Source of the DNA: Turritopsis dohrnii
Lineage: Eukaryota; Cnidaria; Hydrozoa; Anthoathecata; Oceaniidae
Length of the DNA stretch: 64,000 bases
Direction of reading: 5' to 3'
Assembly (NCBI GenBank): GCA_027922465.2
Contig: BQMF02000267.1
Span: 417,175-481,174, forward strand
Positions 18,700 through 31,599 of the stretch are shown one piece after another (positions within the stretch are counted from its first letter, which is position 1; the number at the start of each line of letters is the position of its first letter). The notes beneath the pieces are model-generated. The model did not search any database. It saw only the letters and a program-made list of their open reading frames with translations, and was not told the origin of the DNA. A program made the position numbers and the translations under genes.

Positions 18700-20350
18700 T
18701 TGAATTTCCCAATGATATTACAACTACCCGCAGTGTCAACTCGTTTGAAAAACCACTGCGGAAGAGTACATGTCCATGGAAGCTCACAAACTACTTTAAT
18801 GAAAATGCTCTTTGCCGCTGTGACATATATGTCCACTTTGTCAAACAAGAAACTGACAATACAAAAAACTGAAAGTAAAGCGCTCTGCCAGTGAAGAAGA
18901 GTGAACAAAAACTTGTATTAGACAACATAAATAATTACTGGTGTCACGGCTTCCTGGTTCGTCCAATAGGTTGGACCCTGAAACATGTGCTTTGTCAAAC
19001 AAAATGATGATTACCGACATATCGGAAGTGAATGCAAAATGATGTGAACTGCTTTGTGAAAAGTATGAACAAAATCTTTGCTCTTCTTTCTTGTATTACC
19101 CTTCTTTCACCAAGTTAAATTATCGTTTTTAGGTATGGAAAACAGCTTTTCTAATCCCGTAATTAGAGGCGGGTTCTTTTAAAAATATTGTCAAATACTG
19201 TTGCATTGAAAGTTTGTAATGAATAAGACTAAACTGCGTCTGGTTGAACCAAGAGGTAGCAGTAAATCAACCCGGTTTTGCCCCTATCAAGGTAATGCAG
19301 AGGTGTAAACGCAATGGGCTATTCTCATCACAAATGGTCAATGAACAAACTGAAGTTGTTTTGATGGACGAATGGACGTCAAACAGTTTTAGAAGACACA
19401 AAATATACATATATAGTACTACTTATGAAAGTATTGAAAGTCTTCCAGTGCTGTTATTTCTTAAACGTTTTTTATAAGATATAAGTCAGGTATTTAAAGC
19501 AAAGCTTCTTCAATATTTAACTTCTATCTGTTATAATTTTACACTTCACATATATTGAATGTATGTTGCATATGTATATTACAGGTATGTAATATATTCA
19601 GATTTTGTTTTTGTTTTATCATGATTCCCGACTTAACTCTTAGTTGGATTGGTAATGTTACTAAAAAAGCGTAAAGAGCCCTCAGAGTTCAATTCTAAAA
19701 GTGGCGTTTTTTATTACCACTAACATTCAGGTCAGAAGAATTTGGAGTCAATGTCGATGGAAAGACTGCCAGGAAAGGACTACACATGCTGGAAACGAAT
19801 AAGCTTTACAACAAAAAGATTGCAGCGTTTCAGGTGTGTTTTAGTTGACATAGTCTATATTTGATTGTTTATTGAGTATATTAGACGCACTACCTTTCCA
19901 ATGGATTGGTTACATCGCCATTGTATGGAAGTGTTTCACTATATTTCCAATCAGTTAAAGAAAAGCTTGATTTGACCTTTCATTATTCGCAAATGGACAT
20001 CAACGATTGCTCTTCAACAAGTATTGAGATGATGTCAATCTCCATGAAGATTTGTCAATTGAACAGAACTTGCTGGATTTCACAAGTACCTTTAACGATG
20101 TTCAATACATGACAAAAGTTTAACAAATTGCAAGCCGGGAAAGAGAACTTTTAACGTAAACATAACGTAAGGTGTTCAATATCTTCCAAATACCCTTCGA
20201 CATTGAGACGTCCAACACAGATACCATGTATGGTTAATGCCTAGTCAGGGAAAATTGGGAACGATATGCAATTCCTCTAAACGCTTTCACTCATCCATTT
20301 AAGACGTGGAAAGCGCTATTACATGGAGAAGAGCAGCATCAAAATGAAAG
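18700..20350 (+). pseudogene. Scraps of a decayed coding region, possibly a P-loop helicase
   Basis: No long ORF, but short stretches read like protein in changing frames: a P-loop-like VEPRGSSKST at about 19242-19272, then, about 30 codons on in another frame, EVVLMDEWTSNS (19346-19381), which has the form of a Walker B strand; GVNVDGKTARKGLHMLE at about 19750-19800 inside a block with AG before it and GT after it (19731-19832); EDLSIEQNLLDF near 20047-20082; and NAFTHPFKTWKALLHGE near 20280-20330. A/B spacing of 30-40 residues suggests a superfamily 3 helicase, as in viral replication proteins, but similarity is too thin to name the source. Confidence 0.25.
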
Positions 20351-20529
20351 GAAAATGTTTGTCACAAAAAATCTTTCCAATGTATACGGTTGACATTTCA
20401 GACGATTCTGGTTACTGAAGTGAAGGAAGAAGAAAAAAATAAAAGTAACGCGAAACGATTTGTACCATATGTGAAAACACAGACGGACGTAATTGTAATC
20501 AGTCATGAAGATTAACATAAAAAAATGTT

Positions 20530-21222
20530 TGACAATCAAGTAGCTATGTCTCTAAATAAGATGGTTAGTCTATTACACCTTGCCACACCTTTTCGCAACT
20601 TTCTATGATTTCTATATTCAATATTATTATATAGTCTTTGTATAGAAGCAGCTTGTTATTCCTTCTGATGAATGTAAGTTTAAACTTTTACCTTGACGTA
20701 TTCTTGCGAAACAAAATTTTCTTGGTCCCGTTAATTTCCGAGCAGAACATATCAATTTTAAACGGTCTTTGTCTTCTATATGCGAGGACGATTTCGAAAA
20801 TATCTCACCATGAACAAACTTTAAGTTTTTAAAACTCGGTTCATCCTACCAATAAAAACCCAAAGACTTAGTAGACAATTCGACCAAACACGTCATTAAG
20901 TTGTTTGAGGTGTGCACCACTTCTGTTTATCACAAACAGGATCTAATTATGTGCTAATGCGAGCTACATCTCCATTAAAAATATAGGTCTTTTTCAAATG
21001 ATGAGACTGTCAAATCCATATCTATAACTTGTCTTGAATTTAGTTTAATTAATAATTTATTCTTCGTTTTCAGCACCATTTCAACAGTTAAAAACCGATA
21101 TGAAATAAGCCGACTTGCCTTTACCTTCAGAAATAAAACAGCTACAACAGAGGAAGTATAAAACAATAAATTTACAATTCTATAAATAATTTTTCATTTT
21201 TTATTTTTTTTTAATTATTATT
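20530..21222. other. Unassigned AT-rich DNA before the tandem array
   Basis: No gene, tRNA or repeat recognised. Composition is even and AT-rich; it ends in a T-rich run where the 47-base repeat starts. Confidence 0.4.
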
Positions 21223-21462
21223 GTATTCCTGCGTAAGCAAGGAATACTTTGAAACCGTTCGTGTTTTTTGTATTCCTGCGTAAGCAAGGAATACTTTGAA
21301 ACCGTTCGTGTTTTTTGTATTCCTTCGTAAGCAAGGAATACTTTGAAACCGTTCGTGTTTTTTGTATTCCTGCGTAAGCAAGGAATACTTTGAAACCGTT
21401 CGTGTTTTTTTTGTATTCCTGCGTAAGCAAGGAATACTTTGAAACCGTTCGTGTTTTTTTTG
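21223..21462. repeat. 47-base minisatellite, five units
   Basis: Units begin gtattcctgcgtaagcaa at 21223, 21270, 21317, 21364 and 21413. Each contains the palindrome GTATTCC...GGAATAC and ends in a T run. The array lies directly before unit 1 of the large array; a second block is at 24398-24590. Confidence 0.9.
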
Positions 21463-24397
21463 TTTTTTTTTTTTTTTTTTTACTGTCCAAACCTAGACCA
21501 ATTTTTGTCGATGGGAAATAGCCACTCAAATCATTAATGTTCCCAACTTACATTCTTTTTATGATTTAACAGTCTAAACTCACACTATATTCATTGTATA
21601 CAAGTACCTTGCTTGAAAAGTCTCTAAAAGTGTAAAATATAAGCTCTAGTGAAAGGAATAATTAACATATGGCTAAATCGCAGATGCCAAGGTAGAAATA
21701 TTTTTCACGTGAGTCTTATGCAACGTTCTTACGTTTTCCGTAGTTGTTTTAAAAATGGAAGCGAAGAAGCACGCGTAGATCTGAGAAAATTTCTTGGTTG
21801 AATATATGGATATAGAAGAGGTTATACGGCTGTCAACCTTAAATGAATCAAGAACATTTATGATCCAAACTGATAATCTACGTGAAACTAATACCCTTAG
21901 TAGTTATTCGTGATAAATAAGCAGTTTTTGATGCTTCAAATCAGATATGAACGACTACAAAAACGGTATGCTTACATCGATTTAAAAAAAATGCGTAAGG
22001 TTTCTATTAGTCTTTTTCTAAATATAATACAATTTTCTATTTTATGTTCCTAGGTAAACTATCCTGTTTTTATAAAGCTCTGGAATTTTGAAGCACAGCT
22101 CATCTTCCTCATCAGCTTATACCCATTTTATTAATCAATAGATGACCACTTTTTTAATTGACTAGTCGAATTTAAAATATTGTATGATTCTAAAATTTGT
22201 ACACTATCAAGCTGACGATAAAAAGGAAACACAGATATTTTTATTATTTCGCAAGGCCAAGTAAAAGTTTTTATTATGAAGTTCAGGTACAAACAACATA
22301 AAGATTTTCATACTGTATAGTTTTAAAAGGAGTATTTTGAAACGTCCACGGAAGAGTGTTCTCTAATGGATTTTTAAACTGACGGTGTTCCTTTTTAAGC
22401 TTGATCTCCGGCAAAATATTTCAAAGTCTCTTAACTTTTATGATGCTCTCGGGAATGTAATTAAATGAATTCGAAGTTATTACTATTTACGCCACAGATT
22501 TTCCCTTCAAAACTTAATGTGACAAAGTTTTCATTACTTAATTACTTTTTGAAGATGCTTTAGGGAATATAACTATGAATAAAAAACTTTTTGAAAAAAC
22601 CTCTAAATGATGCAAAACAGTGCAGTTTATATGAAATAACAAATATTACTTCTTTCACAGCTACAAGATAAACTGTAAAACACAAAGAACATCATACCAC
22701 ATTATGCATATTGTTTTAAACCGTGAACAAACATTCACCTTTTAAAGCACAGATTATTCTTAACGCGATAATCTTTTAATTAGTTAATTGCTTCTTGAAG
22801 ATGCTTTAGGGAGTGCAACTTCGAATGGAAATCTTTTTAAAAAAATCTCTAAATTGATGCAAGACTGAAGTTTTATATGAAACAACAAAGTTTAATAGTT
22901 ATCGTAGCTAAAAGGTAAAATGTAAAATACTGCAAACATCATTCCGCATTATTCATATGGTTTTAAAGCGTGAACTAACACTCATTTCTTTCTGAAAAGG
23001 CTCCAGAAAGTCTTACATGCATCCGCAGGAATACTTCTGCCCGGTAGGGCATCTTGTTGTTTTTTTTTTTTACTGTCCAAACCTAGACCAATTTTTGTCG
23101 ATGGGAAATAGTCAGTCAAATCCTCTAAGTTCCAAACTTACATTTTTTCTATGCTTTAAATATCTTAACTCACACTACATTTATTGTGTGCAAGTACTTT
23201 GCTTGAAAAGACTCTAAAGGTGTATAATATAAGCTCTACTGAAAGGAATAGTTGACATATGGCTAAATCGCAGATGCCAAGGTAGAAATGTTTTTCACGT
23301 GAGTCTTATGCAACGTTCTTACGTTTTCCGTAGTTGTTTTAAAAATGGAAGCGAAGAAGCACGCGTAGATCTGAGAAAATTTCTTGGTTGAATATATGGA
23401 TATAGAAGAGGTTATACGGCTGTCAAACTTAAAAGAATCAAGAACATTTATGATCCAAACTGATAATCTACGTGAAACTAATACTCTTAGTAGTTATTCG
23501 TGATAAATAAGCAGTTTTTGATGCTTCAAATCAGATATGAACGACTACAAAAACGGTATGCTTACATCGATTTAAAATAATGCGTAAGGTTTCTATTAGT
23601 CTTTTTCTAAATATAATACAATTTTCTATTTCATGTTCCTAGGTAAGCTATCCTGTTTTTATAAAGCTCTGGAATCTTGAAGCACAGCTCATCTTCCTCA
23701 TCAGCTTATACCCATTTTATTAATCAATAGATGACCACTTTTTTAATTGACTAGTCGAATTTAAAATATTGTATGATTCTAAAATTTGTATACTATCAAG
23801 CTGACGATAAAAAGGAAACACAGATATTTTTATTATTTCGCAAGGCCAAGTAAAAGTTTTTATTATGAAGTTCAGGTACAAACAACATAAAGATTTTCAT
23901 ACTGTATAGTTTTAAAAGGAGTATTTTGAAACGTCCACGGAAGAGTGTTCTCTAATGGATTTTTAAACTGACGGTGTTCCTTTTTAAGCTTGATCTCCGG
24001 CAAAATTTTTCAAAGTCTCTTAACTTTTATGATGCTCTCGGGAATGTAAGTAAATGAATTCGAAGTTATTACTTCTTAATCACAGACTTTTCTTGACGCG
24101 ACAAACTTTTTATTACTTAATTATTTCTTGAAGATTCTTTAGGGAATACAACTTTGAATTAAAATCTTTTCTAAAAAATCTCTAAATTGAAGCAAGACTG
24201 AAGTTTTATATGAGACAACAAAGTTCAATTGTTATCGTTGTTAAAAGGTAAAATGTAAAATACTGCAAACATCATTCTGCATTATGCATATCGTTCTAAA
24301 GCGTGAACTAACATTCATTTCTTTCTGAAAAGCCTCCAGAAAGTCTTCCAGTCATCTGCAGGAATACTTCTGCCCGGTAGGGCATCTTGTTTTTTTT

Positions 24398-24590
24398 GTA
24401 TTCCTGCGTAAGCAAGGAATACTTTGAAACCGTTCGTGTTTTTGTATTCCTGCGTAAGCAAGGAATACTTTGAAACCGTTCGTGTTTTTTGTATTCCTGC
24501 GTAAGCAAGGAATACTTTGAAACCGTTCGTGTTTTTTTGTATTCCTGCGTAAGCAAGGAATACTTTGAAACCGTTCGTGTTTTTTGTGTT
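24398..24590. repeat. 47-base minisatellite, four units, between array units 2 and 3
   Basis: Same unit as at 21223-21462 (gtattcctgcgtaagcaagg...). Absent at the boundaries 1/2, 3/4 and 4/5, where only T runs remain. Confidence 0.9.
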
Positions 24591-25562
24591 TTTTTTTTTT
24601 TTTTCACTGTCCAAACCTAGAACAATTTTTGTCGATGGGAAATAGCCACTCAAATCCTCTAAGTTCCAAACTTACATTTTCTTTATGCTTTAAATATCTT
24701 AACTCACACTAAATTCATTGTGTGCAAGTACTTTGCTTGAAAAGACTCTAAAGGTGTATAATATAAGCTCTACTGAAAGGAATAGTTGACATATGGCTAA
24801 ATCGCAGATGCCAAGGTAGAAATGTTTTTTACGTGAGTCTTATGCAACGTTCTTACGTTTTCCGTAGTTGCTTTAAAAATGGAAGCGAAGAAGCACGCGT
24901 AGATCTGAGAAAATTTCTTGGTTGAATATATGGATATAGAAGAGGTTATACGGCTGTCAAACTTAAAAGAATCAAGAACATTTATGATCCAAACTGATAA
25001 TCTACGTGAAACAAATACTCTTAGTAGTTATTCGTGATAAATAAGCAGTTTTTGATGCTTCAAATCAGATATGAACGACTACAAAAACGGTATGCTTACA
25101 TCGATTTAAAAAAATGCGTAAGGTTTCTATTAGTCTTTTTCTAAATATAATACAATTTTCTATTTCATGTTCCTAGGTAAGCTATCCTGTTTTTATAAAG
25201 CTCTGGAATCTTGAAGCACAGCTCATCTTCCTCATCAGCTTATACCCATTTTATTAATCAATAGATGACCACTTTTTTAATTGACTAGTCGAATTTAAAA
25301 TATTGTATGATTCTAAAATTTGTATACTATCAAGCTGACGATAAAAAGGAAACACAGATATTTTTATTATTTCGCAAGGCCAAGTAAAAGTTTTTATTAT
25401 GAAGTTCAGGTACAAACAACGTAAAGATTTTCATACTGTATAGTTTTAAAAGGAGTATTTTGAAACGTCCACGGAAGAGTGTTCTCTAATGGATTTTTAA
25501 ACTCAAAGGTCTCTTAACTTTTATGATGCTCTCGGGAATGTAATTGAATGAATTCGAAGTTA

Positions 25563-25989
25563 GGACAGCTTTAGACAGCCGCATAATCGCCGTGTCGAAT
25601 TAAATTACTTGTATTCGGGTACAATTCGACAAAAATGCGACAGTCAATTTATACAGGTTTTGTTGCCGCATATCAAATTCGACATGGCTTTAGACAGCCG
25701 CATAAATGTCGAATGAATTTATCATCGTGCGTTTCTTACACGCTGTCAGTACTTTCGTGCACTTTTTCCACGAAGTTCATTCAAGCTGCTGTTAAATTCG
25801 ACGATTATGCGGCCGTATAAAGTGATGCCGAATTTATGTCGAAGATTGCCGTTTTATTCGACAAACTCTGCCGAACTTAATTCATTATGTCGCACTTAAT
25901 TAATTTTCACTTTATACAGTCGAATTTTCGTCGCATTTAATAAAGAGTTTAATTCGACGCGACGATTATGCGGCCGTATAAAGCTGTCC
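25563..25989. mobile_element. Harbinger-type MITE (427 bp) inside array unit 3
   Basis: Ends ggacagcttta... and ...aagctgtcc form a terminal inverted repeat of about 27 bases with two mismatches (left 25563-25589, right 25963-25989). The flanks carry TTA (25560-25562 and 25990-25992); the empty site gaagttattactattt in unit 1 (about 22474) confirms a 3-base TTA duplication. That matches PIF/Harbinger. The interior is rich in tcgaatt/aattcga words and has no transposase. Confidence 0.85.
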
Positions 25990-28900
25990 TTATTACTATT
26001 TACGCCACAGATTTTCCCTTCAAAACTTAATGTGACAAAGTTTTCATTACTTAATTACTTTTTGAAGATGCTTTAGGGAATATAACTATGAATAAAAAAC
26101 TTTTTGAAAAAATCTCTAAATGATGCAAAACAGTGCAGTTTATATGAAATAACAAATATTACTTCTTTCACAGCTACAAGATAAACTGTAAAACACAAAG
26201 AACATCATACCACATTATGCATATTGTTTTAAACCGTGAACAAACATTCACCTTTTAAAGCACAGATTATTCTTAACGCGATAATCTTTTAATTAGTTAA
26301 TTGCTTCTTGAAGATGCTTTAGGGAGTGCAACTTCGAATGGAAATCTCCAGAGTGTCTTACAGTCATCCGCAGGAATACTTCTGCCCGGTAGGGCATCTT
26401 GTTTGTTTTGTTTTTTTTTACTGTCCAAACCTAGACCAATTTTTGTCGATGGGAAATAGTCAGTCATATCCTCTAAGTTCCAAACTTACATTTTTTCTAT
26501 GCTTTAAATATCTTAACTCACACTACATTCATTGTGTGCAAGTACTTTGCTTGAAAAGACTCTAAAGGTGTATAATATAAGCTCTACTGAAAGGAATAGT
26601 TGACATATGGCTAAATCGCAGATGCCAAGGTAGAAATGTTTTTCACGTGAGTCTTATGCAACGTTCTTACGTTTTCCGTAGTTGTTTTAAAAATGGAAGC
26701 GAAGAAGCACGCGTAGATCTGAGAAAATTTCTTGGTTGAATATATGGATATAGAAGAGGTTATACGGCTGTCAAACTTAAAAGAATCAAGAACATTTATG
26801 ATCCAAACTGATAATCTACGTGAAACCAATACTCTTAGTAGTTATTCGTGATAAATAAGCAGTTTTTGATGCTTCAAATCAGATATGAACGACTACAAAA
26901 ACGGTATGCTTACATCGATTTAAAAAAATGCGTAAGGCTTCTATTAGTCTTTTTCTAAATATAATACAATTTTCTATTTCATGTTCCTAGGTAAGCTATC
27001 CTGTTTTTATAAAGCTCTAGAATCATGAAGCACAACTCATCTTCCTCATCAACTTCTACCTATTTTATTTATCATTTGATGACCACTTTCTTAATTGACT
27101 AGTCGAATTTAAAATATTGAATGATTCTAAAATTTGTATACTATCAAGCTGAGAATAAAAGGGAAACACAGATATTTTTATTATTTCGCAAGGCCAAGTA
27201 AAAGTTTTTATTATGAAGTTCAGGTACAAACAACATAAAGATTTTCATACTGTATAGTTTTAAAAGGAGTATTATGAAACGTCCACGGAAGAGTGTTCTC
27301 TAATGGATTTTTAAACTGACGGTGTTCCTTTTTAAGCTTGATCTCCGGCAAAATTTTTCAAAGTCTCTTAACTTTTATGATGCTCCCGGGAATGTAATTA
27401 AATGAATTCGAGGTTATTACTTCTTAAGCACAGAATTTTCTTAACGCGACAAACTTTTTATTACTTAATTACTTTTGAAGATTCTTTAGGGAATACAACA
27501 TTGAATTAAAATCTTTTTTAAAAAATCTCTAAATTGAAGCAAGACTGAAGTTTTATATGAGACAACAAAGTTTAATTGTTGTCGTTGTTAAAAGGTAAAA
27601 TGTAAAATACTGCAAACATCATTCTGCATTATGCATATCGTTTTAAAGCGTGAACTAACATTCATTTCTTTCTGAAAAGCCTCTAGAAAGTCTTCCAGTC
27701 ATCTGCAGGAATACTTCTGCCCGGTAGGGCATCTTGTTTTGTTTTTTTTCACTGTCCAAACCTAGACCAATTTTTGTCAATGGGAAATAGCCACTCAAAT
27801 CATTAATGTTCCCAACTTACATTATTTTTATGATTTAACAGTCTAAACTCACACTATATTCATTGTATACAAGTACTTTGTTGAAAAGACTCTAAAAGTG
27901 TAAAATATAAGCTCTAGTGAAAGGAATAATTAACATATGGCTAAATCGCAGATGCCAAGGTAGAAATGTTGTTTCACGTGAGTCTTATGCAACGTTCTTA
28001 TATTTTCCGTAGTTGTTTTAAAAATGGAAGCGAAGAAGCACGCGTAGATCTGAGAAAATTTCTTGGTTGAATATATGGATATAGAAGAGGTTATACGGCT
28101 GTCAAACTTAAAAGAATCAAGAACATTTATGATCCAAACTGATAATCTACGTGAAACAAATACTCTTAGTAGTTATTCGTGATAAATAAGCAGTTTTTGA
28201 TGCTTCAAATCAGATATGAACGACTACAAAAACGGTATGCTTACATCGATTTAAAAAAATGCGTAAGGTTTCTATTAGTCTTTTTCTAAATATAATACAA
28301 TTTTCTATTTCATGTTCCTAGGTAAGCTATCCTGTTTTTATAAAGCTCTGGAATCTTGAAGCACAGCTCATCTTCCTCATCAGCTTATACCCATTTTATT
28401 AATCAATAGATGACCACTTTTTTAATTGACTAGTCGAATTTAAAATATTGTATGATTCTAAAATTTGTATACTATCAAGCTGACGATAAAAAGGAAACAC
28501 AGATATTTTTATTATTTCGCAAGGCCAAGTAAAAGTTTTTATTATGAAGTTCAGGTACAAACAACATAAAGATTTTCATACTGTATAGTTTTAAAAGGAG
28601 TATTTTGAAACGTCCACGGAAGAGTGTTCTCTAATGGATTTTTAAACTGACGGTGTTCCTTTTTAAGCTTGATCTCCGGCAAAATTTTTCAAAGTCTCTT
28701 AACTTTTATGATGCTCTCGGGAATGTAATTAAATGAATTCGAAAGTTATTACTTCTTAAGCACATATCTTGACGCGACAAACCTTTTATTACTTAATTAC
28801 TTCTTGAAGATTCTTTAGGGAATACAACTTTGAATAAAATCTTTTTTAAAAAATCTCTAAATTGAAGCAAGACTGAAGTTTTATATGAGACAACAAAGTT

Positions 28901-29091
28901 TAATTGTTATCGCTGTTAAAAGGTAAAATGTAAAATACTGCAAACATCATTCTGCATTATGCATATCGTTTTAAAGCGTGAACTAACATTCATTTCTTTC
29001 TGAAAAGCCTCCAGAAGACTTCCAGTCATCTGCAGGAATACTTCTGCCCGGTAGGGCATCTTGTTTTTTTTGTTATTGTCTATTCATTCTT

Positions 29092-31575
29092 TCAGACCCC
29101 ATTGGCTAAGGTCATATCTAGTGCGATGCTATCACCAGATAGCGACGTCCCGTTAGGGTTGCTTTTGATCGTTCTTGAACCACGCAAGCACAATAAACAT
29201 GATCTCATCAGCGCAAACGATAGCTTTATCCGCACCCACGATATGGTAACCAAGAGTTGTTCAGTTTTCTTTTCGGCAATCATTTTGCATAATCGAGTAA
29301 TAAATGAGGTGCATTCACGTCCCATTCCTCCTTGAATTGTAAATACGAGGGGTGTAAAACTACCATGTTCGATGTTGAGGGTACGTTCACAATATGCGTT
29401 TTTCTTTTCTCTCTCGTTTTGCTGGTAACACTTCTCCAGACTTCGGGCTGAGTACCTAGAGGCGCTTGGGTCAAACACCCTTACGTCAAAAAATGCCTTT
29501 TGGCCTCTCACCCAAAAGTCTCTTGCGCTGATATCCAGTCTTGCATCATCGCCAGTTTTTGCAGTTCTCGCTTCAATATGATCTCCATTCAGCGGCGCAA
29601 GTGAAAGTTCGATTGTTACATCTTTACATACCTCTGATAATAGAGAGGCACACAAGTCGCGTACATCGTTGTGGCGGATGGTTACAAATCCTCCCTTTTT
29701 GCTGCTCATACTATGTTGCACGCTAAAGACCTGGCCACAGCTGCATGTTGTTGGTAGTTTCGGAATCGGCCATCCATACCTCAACCGAAGGGCGTCCCGG
29801 AATTCTTCTCTACTTAGGTCAAACCCGTGCTTTTGAATCGGCAATACGTTTAGCCAGTTTGAAGCACCTTTCTCGCAATTTATTTCGATTAGTTTTTTTT
29901 CGTCTCGGGTAACTCCTGCTTCAGCTGGTTTAGCTCATCTTGATGTTTTTGTTCTTTATTTCGCTTTATGGTATTCTTCTTCTTGACAATGTCACTCTTC
30001 TCCACATCATATTCAGTCTTTTGATGTAATATTTCATTCACTAGTGATGATGTGACACTTCTTGAATTGTTGTATTCGGACTCGCTGATTTCCGAGAATA
30101 ATGGGATTCCAAGGCCACCTAACCGTGGTGGTAACGACAGAAGTTTTCTTTCGATGTCAGAACAAATATAGCCGCCTGTGATAGCTGGTATAAAGTTGTT
30201 TCTAATGACGTCTTCTACTGGCATTATTAACGTGTGTAAACCCGAGATGGTTCTCATGAAATAGGAGAGTTTGTGCTTAAAGCCCGACGTAAATGCAGCA
30301 TACGCAGCTTGCGGTTCGATTTCTGCAATTTCTGATAGACGTTTTAGTTGTTTACACCAGTTGTCAACTAGATCATCCACGTATTTCTTCTTGAAGTCCA
30401 TACTACCTATTATGGCTCCTAGGTGGCGTTCTCCCGAGCTGCTAATATTTAATCCACTGCCATCGAAGATTTCTTTCGCTTTTTCAAAGTGGTGTTCTTT
30501 AACTATCAGGTGAGATTTCGATGCTTTCGGGTGGTAACCATAGACTGGACCAGTGTGTTTCATCTCATCCCAATATGTTTTCAGACTCGCAATAGTGCCT
30601 GCAGCTGTGATGTCATCAGCAAAGGCGACTTCTTTGGCATCTAGATTATTTTCGTCGATCACTTTAAGGAACGTTTGAAGGAGTGGTGTCAGGCCCAAAG
30701 CATAGGCAGCCATAGCAGTTCGATCGCTTTGGGTAGTACCTTCTTTCGACAAAACTTTCATTCTTCCTAAGACGAAAAGGCGTGATGGTATATTGTAGCA
30801 GTTTTTGATGTAGGTGTAAACTATCGGACATATGATTGCTATGTTCTGAAGCACCGCTTTTCGATTAATTAAGTTAAATGCATTTTCGGCATCAATTAAC
30901 AGTAATCCTTCTGTTGACTCCTGGTTATAAAGATCAGCCATGGCATGTATTGCAGCTTCTGCTCCCGCATCTTTACCGGCACATACTTGAATAGAACCAG
31001 TCGACTTTACTATATCAGGTTTAGCTACGGCCATCACTACTTTACCGGCAATTCTTCGAAGCACTTCCCCTACTCCTATCGGTCGTAGACCAGGATTTTT
31101 GTTTAGAGGGACTAGTCTGCAAGCAAGAAAAGCATCAATTGACGTCGACCCTCCTACTGCTTTCATTTCCTCGGTACATAACTTCTTTATGCACTCTGAG
31201 AAGGTCTTACGAAGATCGGATGTAGCTTTTCCATACTGAGAAGATGTTAATATATGGCGCCAACCGTCGGCATCTAGACCAGAAGGTCCGGAACCTCCTT
31301 TTGTTAGTGATGCAGCCTTCAGTACAAGGTCTTCGTTAATCAGCTCGTACGCAATAGGATGAATTCTTTGAATTGGACCGTTAAATATTGTACCTTCTTC
31401 AGCTGGCTTACTTTCAGGATGTTTCTGTTCTAATAACATGAGTGTTTCATCGTTGAGTGGCAGTATACCGTTTTTCATATTATTTGTTAATAGTTTTATA
31501 GCTCCATTGACATCTCCCTTTCTCATCCGTGCTGCAAATTGACCAGAAACTCGGCCAATATCGGGAAATAATACT
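29092..31575 (-). pseudogene. LINE with restriction-like endonuclease (R2/NeSL-like group), 5'-truncated and frameshifted
   Basis: Two adjoining frames make one retroelement protein. The first (to 29889) is a reverse transcriptase: GLRPIGVGEVLRR, motif A LLIDAENAFN (about 30890), motif B GTTQSDRTAMA, motif C VAFADDITAAG (about 30610). In motif B the usual G after Q is S and the usual P after D is R. The second (29844-29092) is the C-terminal part: EKGASNW and KHGFDLSREEFRDAL, a zinc-like C-x-C...H segment lacking its last cysteine (HSMSSKKGGF), RHNDVRDL, and a PD-(D/E)XK-type nuclease (ARLDISARDFW, FFDVRVFDPSA). The frames are offset at a run of eight T residues, 29893-29900 (AAAAAAAA on the coding strand). 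The frame is open about 50 bases upstream of ATG 31526, so the 5' end is cut near 31575. The stop at 29092 is followed by about 20 bases and an A-rich tail. Confidence 0.75.
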
Positions 31576-31599
31576 AGGGAAAATTATCTTCATAACCAA

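Larger units (their letters stand above)
21482..29070. mobile_element. Tandem array of five non-autonomous Helitron/helentron-like units
   Basis: Units start with actgtccaaacctag at 21482, 23072, 24606, 26420 and 27751 and each ends with a perfect 5 bp hairpin TGCCC-GGTA-GGGCA followed by TCTTG and a T run (for example ending near 23056, 24390, 26402, 27737 and 29064). Units are 1.3-1.6 kb, over 90% alike by eye, and without coding capacity. Units 1 and 3 carry an extra internal duplication of roughly 290 bp. A gcaggaatac block 12 bases before the hairpin is the inverse of the gtattcctgc of the 47-base repeat at unit starts. A 3' hairpin, subterminal inverted blocks, an internal minisatellite, insertion in T runs and head-to-tail arrays are all features reported for helentron-derived elements. 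The end is CTTG, not CTRR, so the class is tentative. Confidence 0.5.

Noticed and set aside
21223..21462. Regular 47-base direct repeats looking like a CRISPR array
   Set aside because: The whole unit repeats with no unique spacers, in an AT-rich animal genome; it is a minisatellite.
29889..29900. Programmed -1 frameshift in the RLE LINE
   Set aside because: The element has other damage (motif B, lost cysteine), so a homopolymer deletion is simpler.
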